A stretch of 64,000 nt of DNA from Nucisporomicrobium flavum (lineage in GTDB: Bacteria > Actinomycetota > Actinomycetes > Mycobacteriales > Micromonosporaceae). This document shows, piece after piece, positions 22,588 to 30,638 of this stretch; the stretch's first letter is position 1; every line of letters begins with the position of its first letter. The DNA lies in the NCBI RefSeq assembly GCF_016464385.1, contig NZ_JADMLH010000019.1, positions 93,028 through 157,027 of the forward strand, written 5' to 3'. The translations under genes and the position numbers were made by a program. The notes under the pieces were generated by a model. That model did not search any database. It was not told the origin of the DNA and saw only the letters and a program-made list of their open reading frames with translations.

Positions 22588-23330
22588 CGCGGCTGCTCCT
22601 CGCGTACGCCCAGGATGCGGTGCCCGTCGGCACTCAGCCGGGCCACCGCCCGTTCGGCGTCCGCCCGGCGGACGGCGATCTCGATGACCACGTCGTCGGA
22701 AGGGTCGCCGACGGACTCGGTGACCGCGGCGTGGGTGCTCAGGGTGGCGTCGGCGACACGCCAGCGGATCGCGTCGGGGAGGCCGGCGATCTCGCCGCGG
22801 TGATCGCTGACCAGCACCGCTCCCCCGGCCGCCGTGACCTCCGTGACGATCTCGGGGATCAGCGTGCGGGCGTGCGCGTCGAGTCCCTCCCACGGCTCGT
22901 CCAGCACGAGCAGGCCGGGCGGGCGCAGCAGCGCCTGGGCGAGGCCGACCTTCTGCGCCGTGCCCTTGGACAGCGCGCTCAGCCGGGTGTGACGGTGCTC
23001 GGCCAGGCCGAGCCGCTCGATCCAGCGGTCCACCTCGGTCGTGCCTCGCAGACCGCGGAGCGCGGACATGGCGGTCAGATACTGCTGAGTGGTGAACGGC
23101 TGGTCGGCCGGGAACCGCTCCGGCACCCAGCCCACCACGGCCGGCCGGTCGCGCACGGCGCCGCGACTCGGCCGCAGGACGCCCGCCGCGAGCTGGAGCA
23201 GAGTGGACTTGCCCGCGCCGTTGCGGCCCAGGACCACGATCGTCCGGCCCGGGGCCACCTCGGCGTCGACCGCCTGCAGGGTCCACGGGAGCCTGCGCGC
23301 GTACCGGAAATGGACCTGGTCGAATCGCAC
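22584..23330 (-). CDS. ABC transporter ATP-binding protein
   Basis: 248 aa from a GTG. Walker A is GRNGAGKST, the Q-loop region is FTTQQYLTAM, the signature is the variant LSKGTAQKVGLAQALL, Walker B is LLVLDEP and the H-loop is SDHRG. It is similar to ATPases of CcmA-type drug/export transporters. The C-terminal 60 residues after the H-loop form a small extra domain. Coupled to the following permease. Confidence 0.85.
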   Translation of the reverse strand: MRFDQVHFRYARRLPWTLQAVDAEVAPGRTIVVLGRNGAGKSTLLQLAAGVLRPSRGAVRDRPAVVGWVPERFPADQPFTTQQYLTAMSALRGLRGTTEVDRWIERLGLAEHRHTRLSALSKGTAQKVGLAQALLRPPGLLVLDEPWEGLDAHARTLIPEIVTEVTAAGGAVLVSDHRGEIAGLPDAIRWRVADATLSTHAAVTESVGDPSDDVVIEIAVRRADAERAVARLSADGHRILGVREEQPR

Positions 23331-23352
23331 GCAGGCAGCCTTGCACAGAGAA

Positions 23353-23379
23353 AGGCCCCCGGGGTGTCCCCGGGGGCCT
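23353..23379 (-). terminator. nusG-rplA operon terminator
   Basis: A perfect 12-bp stem AGGCCCCCGGGG / CCCCGGGGGCCT with a 3-nt loop, followed on the minus strand by TTTCTCT, lies 18 nt after the rplA stop. A classic intrinsic terminator. A DnaA-box-like TGTGGATAA (23382-23390) sits between it and rplA. Confidence 0.8.
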
Positions 23380-23397
23380 CCTGTGGATAACCGTGGA

Positions 23398-24111
23398 TCA
23401 GGCCTCGGTGTTGCCTACCAGGCCCTTGGTCACGTTCGGGTCGACCGGCACGCCGGGGCCCATGGTGGTGCTGACCGTGACCTTCTTCAGGTACTTGCCC
23501 TTGGCGGCGGACGGCTTGGCCCGCAGGACCTCGTCGAGCACCGCGCCGTAGTTCTCCACCAGCTGCTGCTCGCTGAACGAGGCCTTGCCGATGATGAGGT
23601 GCAGGTTCGAGTGCTTGTCCACGCGGAACGTGATCTTGCCGCCCTTGATGTCCGAGACGGCCTTGGTCACGTCCATGGTGACCGTGCCGGTCTTCGGGTT
23701 CGGCATGAGACCGCGGGGGCCGAGGATCCGGGCGATACGGCCGATCTTGGCCATCTGGTCCGGGGTGGCGATCGCGGCGTCGAAGTCCAGCCAGCCGCCC
23801 TGGATGCGGGCCACCAGCTCGTCGGTGCCGACCTCGTCGGCGCCGGCCGCGACGGCCTCCTCGGCCTTCGCGCCCTGGGCGAAGACGATCACGCGGGCGG
23901 TCTTACCGGTGCCGTGCGGCAGGTTGACCGTGCCACGGACCATCTGGTCCGCCTTGCGCGGGTCGACGCCGAGGCGCATGGCGACCTCGACCGTGGCGTC
24001 GAACTTGGTGGGGCTGCTGTCCTTCGCCAGCTTCACGGCCTCGGTGGGCTCGTACAGCTTGGCGGCGTCGATCTGCTCGGCGGCCTTGCGGTAGGCCTTG
24101 CTGCGCTGCAT
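23398..24111 (-). CDS. rplA: 50S ribosomal protein L1
   Basis: 237 aa from the ATG at 24111 (MQRSKAYRKAAEQIDA), with AGGAG upstream. L1 forms the mobile stalk at the E site. It has GTVNLPHGTGKTARVIVFA and ILGPRGLMPNPKTGTVT, both diagnostic. It directly follows nusG (77-nt spacer); rplK, normally between them, is absent. Confidence 0.97.
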   Translation of the reverse strand: MQRSKAYRKAAEQIDAAKLYEPTEAVKLAKDSSPTKFDATVEVAMRLGVDPRKADQMVRGTVNLPHGTGKTARVIVFAQGAKAEEAVAAGADEVGTDELVARIQGGWLDFDAAIATPDQMAKIGRIARILGPRGLMPNPKTGTVTMDVTKAVSDIKGGKITFRVDKHSNLHLIIGKASFSEQQLVENYGAVLDEVLRAKPSAAKGKYLKKVTVSTTMGPGVPVDPNVTKGLVGNTEA

Positions 24112-24136
24112 TTCTCGTACTCCTGTGGTTGATGGC

Positions 24137-24158
24137 GGGGCGCACCTACGCGCGCCCC
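24137..24158 (-). promoter_or_regulatory. hairpin in the nusG-rplA spacer
   Basis: GGGGCGC / GCGCCCC with an 8-nt loop occupies the middle of the 77-nt spacer where rplK would be expected. No U-tract. No remnant of L11 coding sequence is seen. Confidence 0.4.
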
Positions 24159-24188
24159 TCCCACGACTTACTCGGGGTGGTGCCTCAA

Positions 24189-24914
24189 TCAGATCTTGGC
24201 GACCTGGTTGAAGTTCAGCTCGACCGGCGTCTCCCGGCCGAAGATGGAGACCAGCACCTTGAGCTTCTGCTGGTCGGCGTTGATCTCGGAGATCGAGGCC
24301 GGCAGCGAGGCGAACGCGCCGTCGGTGACGGTGACCGAGTCGCCGACCTCGAAGTCGAGGACCTTGACCTCCGGCTTGGCCTTCTTCTCCTCGGCCTGCA
24401 CGGCCGGGGCCAGCCACTTCAGCACCTCGTCGAGCGACAGCGGCGCCGGGCGGTCCACCCGGTCGGTCGCGCCGACGAAGCCCGTCACGCCCGGCGTGTT
24501 GCGCACGCAGGAGTAGGACTCCGGGGTCAGGTCCATCCGGACGAGGATGTACCCGGGGAAGACCTTGGCCTGCACCTGGTTGCGCTTGCCGTTCTTGACC
24601 TCGACCTCTTCGCGGGTCGGCACCTCGACCTGGAAGATGAAGTCCTCCATGTCGAGGCTCGTGATCCGGGTCTCGAGGTTGGTCTTGACCTTGTTCTCGT
24701 AACCGGCGTAGGAGTGCACCACGTACCAGTCACCGGGGGCGTAGCGCAGCTTCTGGCGCAGCTCGGCGACCGGGTCGTAATCCTCGTCCACGTCCGGCGC
24801 CGCCACCTCGGCGGCGGGCTCAGCAGCGGCCTCGACCGACTCAGCGTCGCCCGCCGTCGCCACCGAGGCCTGCTCCTCGGCGGAGAAGGCGGTCTCGTCG
24901 TCGTACTCAGGCAC
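24189..24914 (-). CDS. nusG: transcription termination/antitermination factor NusG
   Basis: 241 aa. NusG binds RNA polymerase and links it to Rho or the ribosome. The acidic N-terminal extension (about 50 residues) is usual in actinobacteria; the NGN domain starts at WYVVHSYAGYENKV and carries FPGYILVRMDL; the KOW domain is GDSVTVTDGAFASLPASISEI. It follows secE by 54 nt containing a duplicated segment. Confidence 0.97.
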   Translation of the reverse strand: MPEYDDETAFSAEEQASVATAGDAESVEAAAEPAAEVAAPDVDEDYDPVAELRQKLRYAPGDWYVVHSYAGYENKVKTNLETRITSLDMEDFIFQVEVPTREEVEVKNGKRNQVQAKVFPGYILVRMDLTPESYSCVRNTPGVTGFVGATDRVDRPAPLSLDEVLKWLAPAVQAEEKKAKPEVKVLDFEVGDSVTVTDGAFASLPASISEINADQQKLKVLVSIFGRETPVELNFNQVAKI

Positions 24915-24933
24915 GCTTGCTCACTTCCGTAAC

Positions 24934-24987
24934 TATCAGCTTCAGTTGCCGAACGACGCCTATCAGCTTCAGTTGCCGAAGGACGCC
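24934..24987. repeat. 27-bp tandem duplication of the secE 3' end
   Basis: 24934-24960 and 24961-24987 differ at one base. The second copy holds the last codons and TGA of secE plus 8 following bases; the first copy lies wholly in the secE-nusG spacer. It looks like a recent slippage event. Confidence 0.9.
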
Positions 24988-25337
24988 AGGATGCCCTTGC
25001 CGAACCCGTAGTCCAGCACGGCGACGATCGCGGTCATCACAGTGACGAACACGATCACGACCGCCGTGTATGTCAGCAACTCCTTGCGGGTCGGCCAGAT
25101 GACCTTACGCAGCTCACTGACGACCTCGCGGAAGAAACCGCCGATGCGGCCACCGCGACGGCCTTCCTTCGACCGGGGCTTGTCGGCGTTCTCGGTGCGC
25201 TCACGGACGGCAGTGCCGCCGCCCCGCGTCACCGGCTCGCCGGCCTCCGCGTCATCGTCGGCGACTGCGTCGTCGAACACCTCGTCCTCGGGGCGGTCGC
25301 CTGCAGCGTCGTCACCGGGTCGCTTCCTCTCGGCCAC
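24969..25337 (-). CDS. secE: preprotein translocase subunit SecE
   Basis: 122 aa from a GTG. It has an acidic cytoplasmic extension (residues 1-60), then the amphipathic helix GGFFREVVSELRKVIWPTRKELL and one transmembrane helix (TYTAVVIVFVTVMTAIVAVLDYGF), the SecE pattern. It clamps SecY in the membrane. It heads secE-nusG, 115 nt after tRNA-Trp. Confidence 0.96.
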   Translation of the reverse strand: MAERKRPGDDAAGDRPEDEVFDDAVADDDAEAGEPVTRGGGTAVRERTENADKPRSKEGRRGGRIGGFFREVVSELRKVIWPTRKELLTYTAVVIVFVTVMTAIVAVLDYGFGKGILASFGN

Positions 25338-25452
25338 TTCGCCCTCTTCCGTCGTCGGTCGGTGGATGTCGCATCAGCGCCCTACGCGGCGCGCGGATGT
25401 ACCGGCGGCCCGCGCCGGGCGGTTCGCCGCCGGGCCGATACGGGTCGGTGCG

Positions 25453-25525
<73 letters not shown>

Positions 25526-25627
25526 ACGTGAGGAGCCGGCACATGACCTTTCGCACGCGAAAGGCAGGGCCGAATACCCCACGGCGGACCAGTGTACGGG
25601 TAGGTCCGCGTGATTCCCAACCCGGGC

Positions 25628-26029
25628 CTACCTCTTGCGGATGGTAGCCCTGGCCAGTGACAGAACCTTCTCGCCATGACAGGTCGCGGTGAGCTCGATC
25701 TTGGTCAGCCCGTCGTCGGTGACCTCCTTGATCACGCCGCTGACCACCACCTCGGTGCCCTCGTCGGTGTCGGGCACGGGCACGGGACGGGTGAAGCGGA
25801 CGCCGTACTCCACCACGGCGTCGGGCGCGCCGGCCCAGATGGACACGGCCCGGCCGGCGAGCGCCATCGTGTACATGCCGTGCGCGATGACCCCTGGCAG
25901 GCCGACGTTCTTCGCGATCCGGTCACTCCAGTGGATCGTGTTGAAGTCACCGGACGCACCCGCGTACCGGATCAGATCGGCCCGGGTCACCCGGAAGGTC
26001 TGGGTGGGCAGCTCCTCAGCCATGATCAT
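25628..26029 (-). CDS. hadB: MaoC-family (3R)-hydroxyacyl-ACP dehydratase subunit, HadB-like
   Basis: 133 aa with the hot-dog hydratase motif GDFNTIHWSD and GLPGVIAHGMYTMAL, including the catalytic Asp and His of MaoC/hydratase-2 proteins. In mycobacteria HadB pairs with HadA or HadC to dehydrate fatty-acyl intermediates. It overlaps hadA by 4 nt. No hadC follows; tRNA-Trp comes next. Confidence 0.9.
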   Translation of the reverse strand: MIMAEELPTQTFRVTRADLIRYAGASGDFNTIHWSDRIAKNVGLPGVIAHGMYTMALAGRAVSIWAGAPDAVVEYGVRFTRPVPVPDTDEGTEVVVSGVIKEVTDDGLTKIELTATCHGEKVLSLARATIRKR

Positions 26030-26472
26030 TCCTCCCCGCGCTGGACGAGCTTGGACCAGACCGTGACCACGGGCTCGCCGCCCTCGGTGGAAACCTCGGT
26101 CCGGGTGGTGATGAAGTCGTGCCCGCCCCGCGACGTGATGTCGTCCACGGTGTTCACGCAGACCAGGGCGTCACCGGCGACCACCGGCCGGGTGTACGCG
26201 AACTTCTGGTCGCCGTGCACGACCCGGCTGTAGTCCAGGCCGAGCGCCGGATCGGCAAGGATCTGCCGGTTCGCGGCCATCGTGATCACCACGGGAAACG
26301 TCGGCGGCGCGACCACATCCGGATAACCGGCCGCGCGGGCCGCCTCCGGATCGTGGTATTCGGCGTCGGTGGCGCCGATCGCGGTGGCGAACTCACGGAT
26401 CTTCTCGCGCCCGACCAGGTAGGGGGCGGTGGCCGGCCAGCTGCGGCCGGCGAAGGAAGGGTCCAGGGGCAT
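26026..26472 (-). CDS. hadA: FAS1-like dehydratase, HadA-like
   Basis: 148 aa, MaoC_dehydrat_N type: REKIREFATAIGATDAEYHD then APPTFPVVITMAANRQIL. HadA lacks the catalytic hydratase motif and contributes the substrate-binding subunit of the heterodimer in mycobacteria. Gene order rpmG-hadA-hadB-trpT-secE matches that lineage. Its substrate here is unknown, since Micromonosporaceae do not make mycolic acids. Confidence 0.88.
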   Translation of the reverse strand: MPLDPSFAGRSWPATAPYLVGREKIREFATAIGATDAEYHDPEAARAAGYPDVVAPPTFPVVITMAANRQILADPALGLDYSRVVHGDQKFAYTRPVVAGDALVCVNTVDDITSRGGHDFITTRTEVSTEGGEPVVTVWSKLVQRGEE

Positions 26473-26663
26473 GAACAGAAACTACCCTGTGGGCCCTTGG
26501 CGGGCAGAAGGGTGCACGCTTAGCGCAAATTCCTGCGGCTGGGTGGGCGGCCGAGCGGCAGCTATAGGTACGGCGGCAGGGGTGAATGCGGTGCCGGGGC
26601 GGGCGGGTGCATGGGGACGCGACCTGGGCGGGATGCGGGGGCCGTGACGCGCGGGCGCGATGC

Positions 26664-26689
26664 GCGGGCGGGATGTGCGGGCGGGATGT
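26664..26689. repeat. 13-nt tandem repeat upstream of hadA
   Basis: Two exact copies of GCGGGCGGGATGT with degenerate copies on both sides, in the roughly 300-nt gene-free space between rpmG and hadA. A small stem ACCCCG/CGGGGT at 26733-26747, 24 nt after the rpmG stop, may act as a weak terminator. Nothing else is seen there. Confidence 0.6.
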
Positions 26690-26770
26690 GCGGGTTCGCG
26701 ACGCGAGCTGGGGGAACGCAGAAATGACGGCTACCCCGGATCGGGGTGCCGCCATCTCTTGGGGCTCAGC

Positions 26771-26938
26771 TCAGCGTGTCTCGCGGTGCAGGGTGTGCCG
26801 GCCGTCCCGGGGGCAGAACTTCTTCAGCTCGATGCGGTCCGGGTCGTTGCGGCGGTTCTTGCGCGTGATGTAGTTGCGCTCCTTGCACTCCGTACACGCC
26901 AAGGTGATCTTGGGACGGACGTCGGTCGCCTTGGCCAC
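26771..26938 (-). CDS. rpmG: 50S ribosomal protein L33
   Basis: 55 aa, too short for many gene finders: VAKATDVRPKITLACTEC, then KERNYITRKNRRNDPDRIEL and KKFCPRDGRHTLHRETR. GTG start. It has the first CxxC zinc pair but the second is CPRD, so one of the four cysteines of the zinc form is replaced by Asp. It lies between the Met/Thr tRNAs and hadA as in other actinobacteria. Confidence 0.93.
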   Translation of the reverse strand: MAKATDVRPKITLACTECKERNYITRKNRRNDPDRIELKKFCPRDGRHTLHRETR

Positions 26939-27063
26939 GGCGGGGTGCCTTCCTGCTCACGGGTTCACATACGGCATGCCAGCGTAGACGGTTTCCACGC
27001 GGACATGCAAAACGCCGGGTGTTCACCCGGGGTCGTACGGCATCCGGGACTAGTCCCGGACAG

Positions 27064-27136
27064 TAGCGGTGGCCGGACTTGAACCGGCGACACAGCGATT
27101 ATGAGCCGCTTGCTCTGCCATCTGAGCTACACCGCC
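27064..27136 (-). tRNA. metT: tRNA-Met (CAT)
   Basis: Acceptor GGCGGTG/CACCGCT (first pair G-U), D-arm GCTCAGATGGCAGAGC, anticodon loop CTCATAA giving CAT, T-arm GCCGGTTCAAGTCCGGC. Position next to tRNA-Thr and rpmG suggests the elongator Met tRNA; a lysidine-modified Ile tRNA cannot be excluded from sequence alone. Confidence 0.93.
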
Positions 27137-27185
27137 GCGCCAGGCTGAAATCCAGCGCCTGAGGGCGGATCACAAACCCGGTTGG

Positions 27186-27258
27186 AGCCCCCTTACGGAA
27201 TCGAACCGTAGACCTTCTCCTTACCATGGAGACGCTCTGCCGACTGAGCTAAGGGGGC
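27186..27258 (-). tRNA. thrT: tRNA-Thr (GGT)
   Basis: Acceptor GCCCCCT/AGGGGGC, D-arm GCTCAGTCGGCAGAGC, anticodon loop ATGGTAA giving GGT, T-arm ACGGTTCGATTCCGT. It is 49 nt upstream of tRNA-Met on the same strand. Confidence 0.95.
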
Positions 27259-27532
27259 GCGCGCGATCTCTCGCTTGTTGCGCAGACAGAAGCTTACACG
27301 GCCCCGCAGCCGAGGTGAAATCGGTACCCCGGCGCGGCGTCATCGCAGATCACGCCCCTCGACGGGCGGGTTCGACGGCGCGATGGGCGGCTCGTGGCAG
27401 GGTGGCCGGCCGCGCGGAAAGCCTTGTGGACGGCGACGTTGAAGGGATCGGAAGCGGCCAAGACGAGCGGCACACAGGCCGACGTCGGCTGAGCGACGCG
27501 ACCAGGCCGACGAGTGCGAAGCGAAGTGGGCA

Positions 27533-27612
27533 GAGCTGCGCGGGTGGAGCTGGCCGGCGGAGCTGCGGGGGTGGAACTGGCGGCGGAGCTGCGCGGGTAG
27601 CGCTGGCGGTCG
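27533..27612. repeat. three 26-27 nt tandem repeats
   Basis: Units beginning GAGCTGCG at 27533, 27560 and 27586 are similar to one another. They lie in the roughly 380-nt space between the tRNAs and the GGDEF/EAL gene, downstream of its stop. No gene is seen in this space. Confidence 0.55.
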
Positions 27613-27639
27613 CAGGAGCGGCGAAGGGCGGGGGCGCGG

Positions 27640-30168
27640 TCAGCCGACGGCGCGGAGGCGGCGTACCTCGCCGGTGGGGGTTTCTTCCGGCTCGGTCTGG
27701 GCGCTCAGCCAGGTGTTCAGCCGTTCCACCGGCAGCGGGCGGCTGAAGAAGTAGCCCTGGCCGATCTCGCAGCCCAGCTCGGCGAGGAGGTCCAGGGTGA
27801 GTTCGCTCTCCACGCCTTCGGCGACCACGGTGAGGCCGAACTCACGGGCGAGGCCGATCACAGCTCGCACGATGGCCAGGTCGCCCGAGTCGGTCGCCAT
27901 GCCCTGGACGAAGCTGTCGTCGATCTTGATTTCGTGGACCGGGAGCTGCCTCAGGTAGGAGAGCGAAGAGGCGCCCGTACCGAAGTCGTCGACTGCCAGG
28001 CGTACGCCGAGGTCGCGCAGGCGGTAGAGGGTCGGGAGCGCGCGTTCGATCTCGCCGAGCATGCCCGGTTCGGAGATCTCGAAGGTGATCTGGCCGGGCG
28101 GGATGGCGTACCGCTTGAGCAGCTCGTGGACCTGGTCCGGGAAGCGGGGGTCGAGGAGCGTACGGACCGACAGGTTGACCGCGATGGACAGCGGCCGGCC
28201 GGCGTCCGCCCACTCCCGGCAGTGCTGCAGGCCGGCGGTGAGGACCACCTCGGTGAGGCGGTGCAGCTGGCCGGTGTGCTCGGCGACCGCGACGAAGTCC
28301 TCCGGGGAAACGTCGCCGTGCGCGGGGTGCTGCCAGCGGGCGAGGCATTCGACGCCGATGAGGTGCCGGTCCTGGATGGAGACCTTGGGCTGGAAGTGGA
28401 CCTCGAGCTGGCCCGTGTCGAGCGCGCGGCGGAGGTCGGCGGCCAGGCCGAGGCGGCGTACCGCCCGGGACTCGAGGGCCGGGTGGAAGAGCTGCACGCC
28501 GTACGGAAGCGCCTTGGCCGCGTTGGCGGCGAGCTCGGACCGGCGCAGCAGCGAATCGGGATCGTCGCCGTGGTCGGGGTGCAGGGCGACGCCCGCGGCG
28601 GTGTCCACGTCGAGGGTGAGGGAGCCGACGACCATGGGGCCACGCAGCTGCTCCCGCATCTCGGTGGCGAGCCGTACGGTCTCCTCGGTGCTTTCCGCAC
28701 GCAGCGTGACCACGAACTCGTCGCCGCCGATCCGGCCCACCAGGGCGCCCGGTCCGGCGATGCTGCGCAGGCGCTGCGCGACCTCGGCGAGCAGCTTGTC
28801 GCCCGCCGCGTGACCCATGGACTCGTTGACGTCGCGAAGACCGTCCACGTCGAACAGCATGACCGCGACGACCTCGCCGGGCGCCCGTACCTTGACGGAC
28901 TCGGCCAGGGCGTCGGTCATGCGCCGGCGGTTGGGCAGCGACGTCAGCCGGTCGTGGTACGCGTCGTAGCGCAACCTTTCGACGAGGCGGGAATTCTCGA
29001 CCGCGACCGCTGCGTGCGCGGCGATCGTCTGCAGCACCTGGACGTCGGCGGGACGGAAGGTGAGGGTGCCGCCCTGCCGGTTGACCACCTCGATGGAACC
29101 GATCGTGGTCTGCCCGGAGCGCAGGGGCACGACGATGATGTCCTTGAGCCGGCTCTCCCGCAGCGCGGGGCGCAGGTCGGCGTTGTCGTCGAAGTTCTTG
29201 CCGACGGCGACGGCGTGCTGGCCGCCCACGGCGCGTTCCCGGATGGCCGCGGGGGTGACCGCGAGGTCGAGCAGCCCCTTGTCGTCGACGCGGGCGGTCA
29301 GCTGGACCTCGGGATGGCGTCCGCTGGCCGGCAGCCACATCGTCGCGTACTCCGCTCGCATGAGGGCGCGGATGCGGCCGAGCAGGACGTCCGGGAGCGA
29401 GGCGTCGTTGCCGTGCTCCTGGACGGCGAGGGTCAGCTCGTAGACGTCAGCCAGGGTCCGGTGCTGGCGGAGAAAACCGACCAGATATCGGTACGCGAGA
29501 ACGAGCGTCCCGACCAGAACGGAGAGCAGGACGATCGCCCAGGGCGTGGCCTCCACCGCGACGATGAAGACGCAGCCGATCGCGACGCTGATCGAGGCGG
29601 TGACGAGCGTCGGCAGGCCGGCGCGGAACGTCTCCTGACCCGCTTGCAACCCTTGGATGACGGTCATGACCGCCGCGAGGGCGAGCGACGCCACCAGGGC
29701 GCTCGTCATGGCGGCTGAGAAGAGGATGCCCCAGGTCCCGGGGCCGGCACCGCGGATAGGCGGCAGCGCCGCCACGACCAGAAGAGCGGCGCAGGTGGCG
29801 GCGGCCGACTTGGCGAGGTTGAAGGCGACCTTGGTGAAACCGATGCGGGAACGCAATTGGGGAAGCAGAGGCGCCAGCGTGGCGGCCAGGACAACCATCA
29901 CAGGCGGCAAGTAGAAGATCGCCAGAACGAGTGGGATCTCCGAGACGACCACATAGAAGCTCTGCTTACGGATCGCGACGCTGAAGACGCCGACGTTCGC
30001 GAGGACGAGCCCGGCCGTGGCGATCAGGCCGCCCAGCCAGGACTCGTACCAATGGGGCTCTTTGACCCAGAACCACGCGACGCAGGCGAGCGCGAACATC
30101 GCCAGCGGATTGGTGATGAGCCAGGCGTACTGGGCCGACCGCGTCGGCCGTGCCGGATGCCCAGTCAT
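27640..30168 (-). CDS. membrane GAF-GGDEF-EAL cyclic-di-GMP protein
   Basis: 842 aa. About seven to eight N-terminal transmembrane helices (residues 18-235), a GAF-like sensor (about 245-395), a GGDEF domain with intact GGDEF at 481-485 and an EAL domain. The EAL signature is ECL (607-609): the catalytic Glu is kept, Ala is Cys. NLSVR, EISE, DDFGTG (727-732), KIDDSFV, AEGVE and GQGY are present, so phosphodiesterase activity is plausible. It could make, degrade or sense cyclic-di-GMP. A tiny secreted peptide gene lies 55 nt upstream. Confidence 0.9.
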   Translation of the reverse strand: MTGHPARPTRSAQYAWLITNPLAMFALACVAWFWVKEPHWYESWLGGLIATAGLVLANVGVFSVAIRKQSFYVVVSEIPLVLAIFYLPPVMVVLAATLAPLLPQLRSRIGFTKVAFNLAKSAAATCAALLVVAALPPIRGAGPGTWGILFSAAMTSALVASLALAAVMTVIQGLQAGQETFRAGLPTLVTASISVAIGCVFIVAVEATPWAIVLLSVLVGTLVLAYRYLVGFLRQHRTLADVYELTLAVQEHGNDASLPDVLLGRIRALMRAEYATMWLPASGRHPEVQLTARVDDKGLLDLAVTPAAIRERAVGGQHAVAVGKNFDDNADLRPALRESRLKDIIVVPLRSGQTTIGSIEVVNRQGGTLTFRPADVQVLQTIAAHAAVAVENSRLVERLRYDAYHDRLTSLPNRRRMTDALAESVKVRAPGEVVAVMLFDVDGLRDVNESMGHAAGDKLLAEVAQRLRSIAGPGALVGRIGGDEFVVTLRAESTEETVRLATEMREQLRGPMVVGSLTLDVDTAAGVALHPDHGDDPDSLLRRSELAANAAKALPYGVQLFHPALESRAVRRLGLAADLRRALDTGQLEVHFQPKVSIQDRHLIGVECLARWQHPAHGDVSPEDFVAVAEHTGQLHRLTEVVLTAGLQHCREWADAGRPLSIAVNLSVRTLLDPRFPDQVHELLKRYAIPPGQITFEISEPGMLGEIERALPTLYRLRDLGVRLAVDDFGTGASSLSYLRQLPVHEIKIDDSFVQGMATDSGDLAIVRAVIGLAREFGLTVVAEGVESELTLDLLAELGCEIGQGYFFSRPLPVERLNTWLSAQTEPEETPTGEVRRLRAVG

Positions 30169-30223
30169 CGCACTCCTCAGTCGATGGGACCGGTCCTGCG
30201 CGCAGGCACCCTGGGACGAGCGG

Positions 30224-30379
30224 TCAGCCCCAGTGCCAGTCGGCCTGGATCGCAGTCACCGACTGCTCCGCACCGGCCCCCGCCGTTCCGTACTCAGCGT
30301 TGGCGGCGGTGGCGCCACCGATCAACGCGGCGAGCACGAAAACCAAGCCTGCGAAGCGGCCCAGCTTCCTTGCAGACAT
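30224..30379 (-). CDS. small secreted peptide, unknown function
   Basis: 51 aa. The ATG at 30379 has AGGAG 7 nt upstream. MSARKLGRF is followed by a hydrophobic core (AGLVFVLAALIGGATA) and a likely AxA cleavage site (ANA), leaving a mature peptide of about 23 residues (EYGTAGAGAEQSV then TAIQADWHWG). It ends in two Trp and one His. Same strand and 55 nt before the cyclic-di-GMP gene, so possibly co-transcribed. Not recognised. Confidence 0.65.
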   Translation of the reverse strand: MSARKLGRFAGLVFVLAALIGGATAANAEYGTAGAGAEQSVTAIQADWHWG

Positions 30380-30601
30380 GTTTGCTCCTGTACGAGAAAG
30401 ACACCGCGGGTGGGGGGGTTCCATGATGGTGCCACACGCTGAGTACGTCAGACAGCGTCCGTGCGCCGGTCGAAGCCGCACATCCCGAAATCTTGGCTGA
30501 ACGGCTGAGGTGCTGTCACGGCCGCAGCCCACATGATTGACGGCTTTGTGCCCGATTTAAGAGCACATGTGAGACCAATTCGCATGGTGCTGTCAGGCGA
30601 C

Positions 30602-30630
30602 CTTGACGTCAAGGCGTCTTGACGACAAGG
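30602..30630 (+). promoter_or_regulatory. tandem 13-bp boxes before the HTH gene
   Basis: CTTGACGTCAAGG (30602-30614) and CTTGACGACAAGG (30618-30630) are direct repeats, 16 bp apart; the first contains the perfect palindrome CTTGACGTCAAG. They end 8 bp before the chosen ATG, where a bound protein would block translation start or promoter clearance. Likely an operator, perhaps autoregulatory. Confidence 0.55.
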
Positions 30631-30638
30631 CTACTTAC

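Noticed and set aside
23382..23390. Single TGTGGATAA as a replication origin element
   Set aside because: One box beside a terminator, without dnaA, dnaN or a box cluster, does not support an origin.
23398..24417. The long upstream extension of the rplA frame as a hidden L11 fusion
   Set aside because: The extension is antisense or out-of-frame sequence of nusG and the spacer; it contains none of the conserved L11 motifs.
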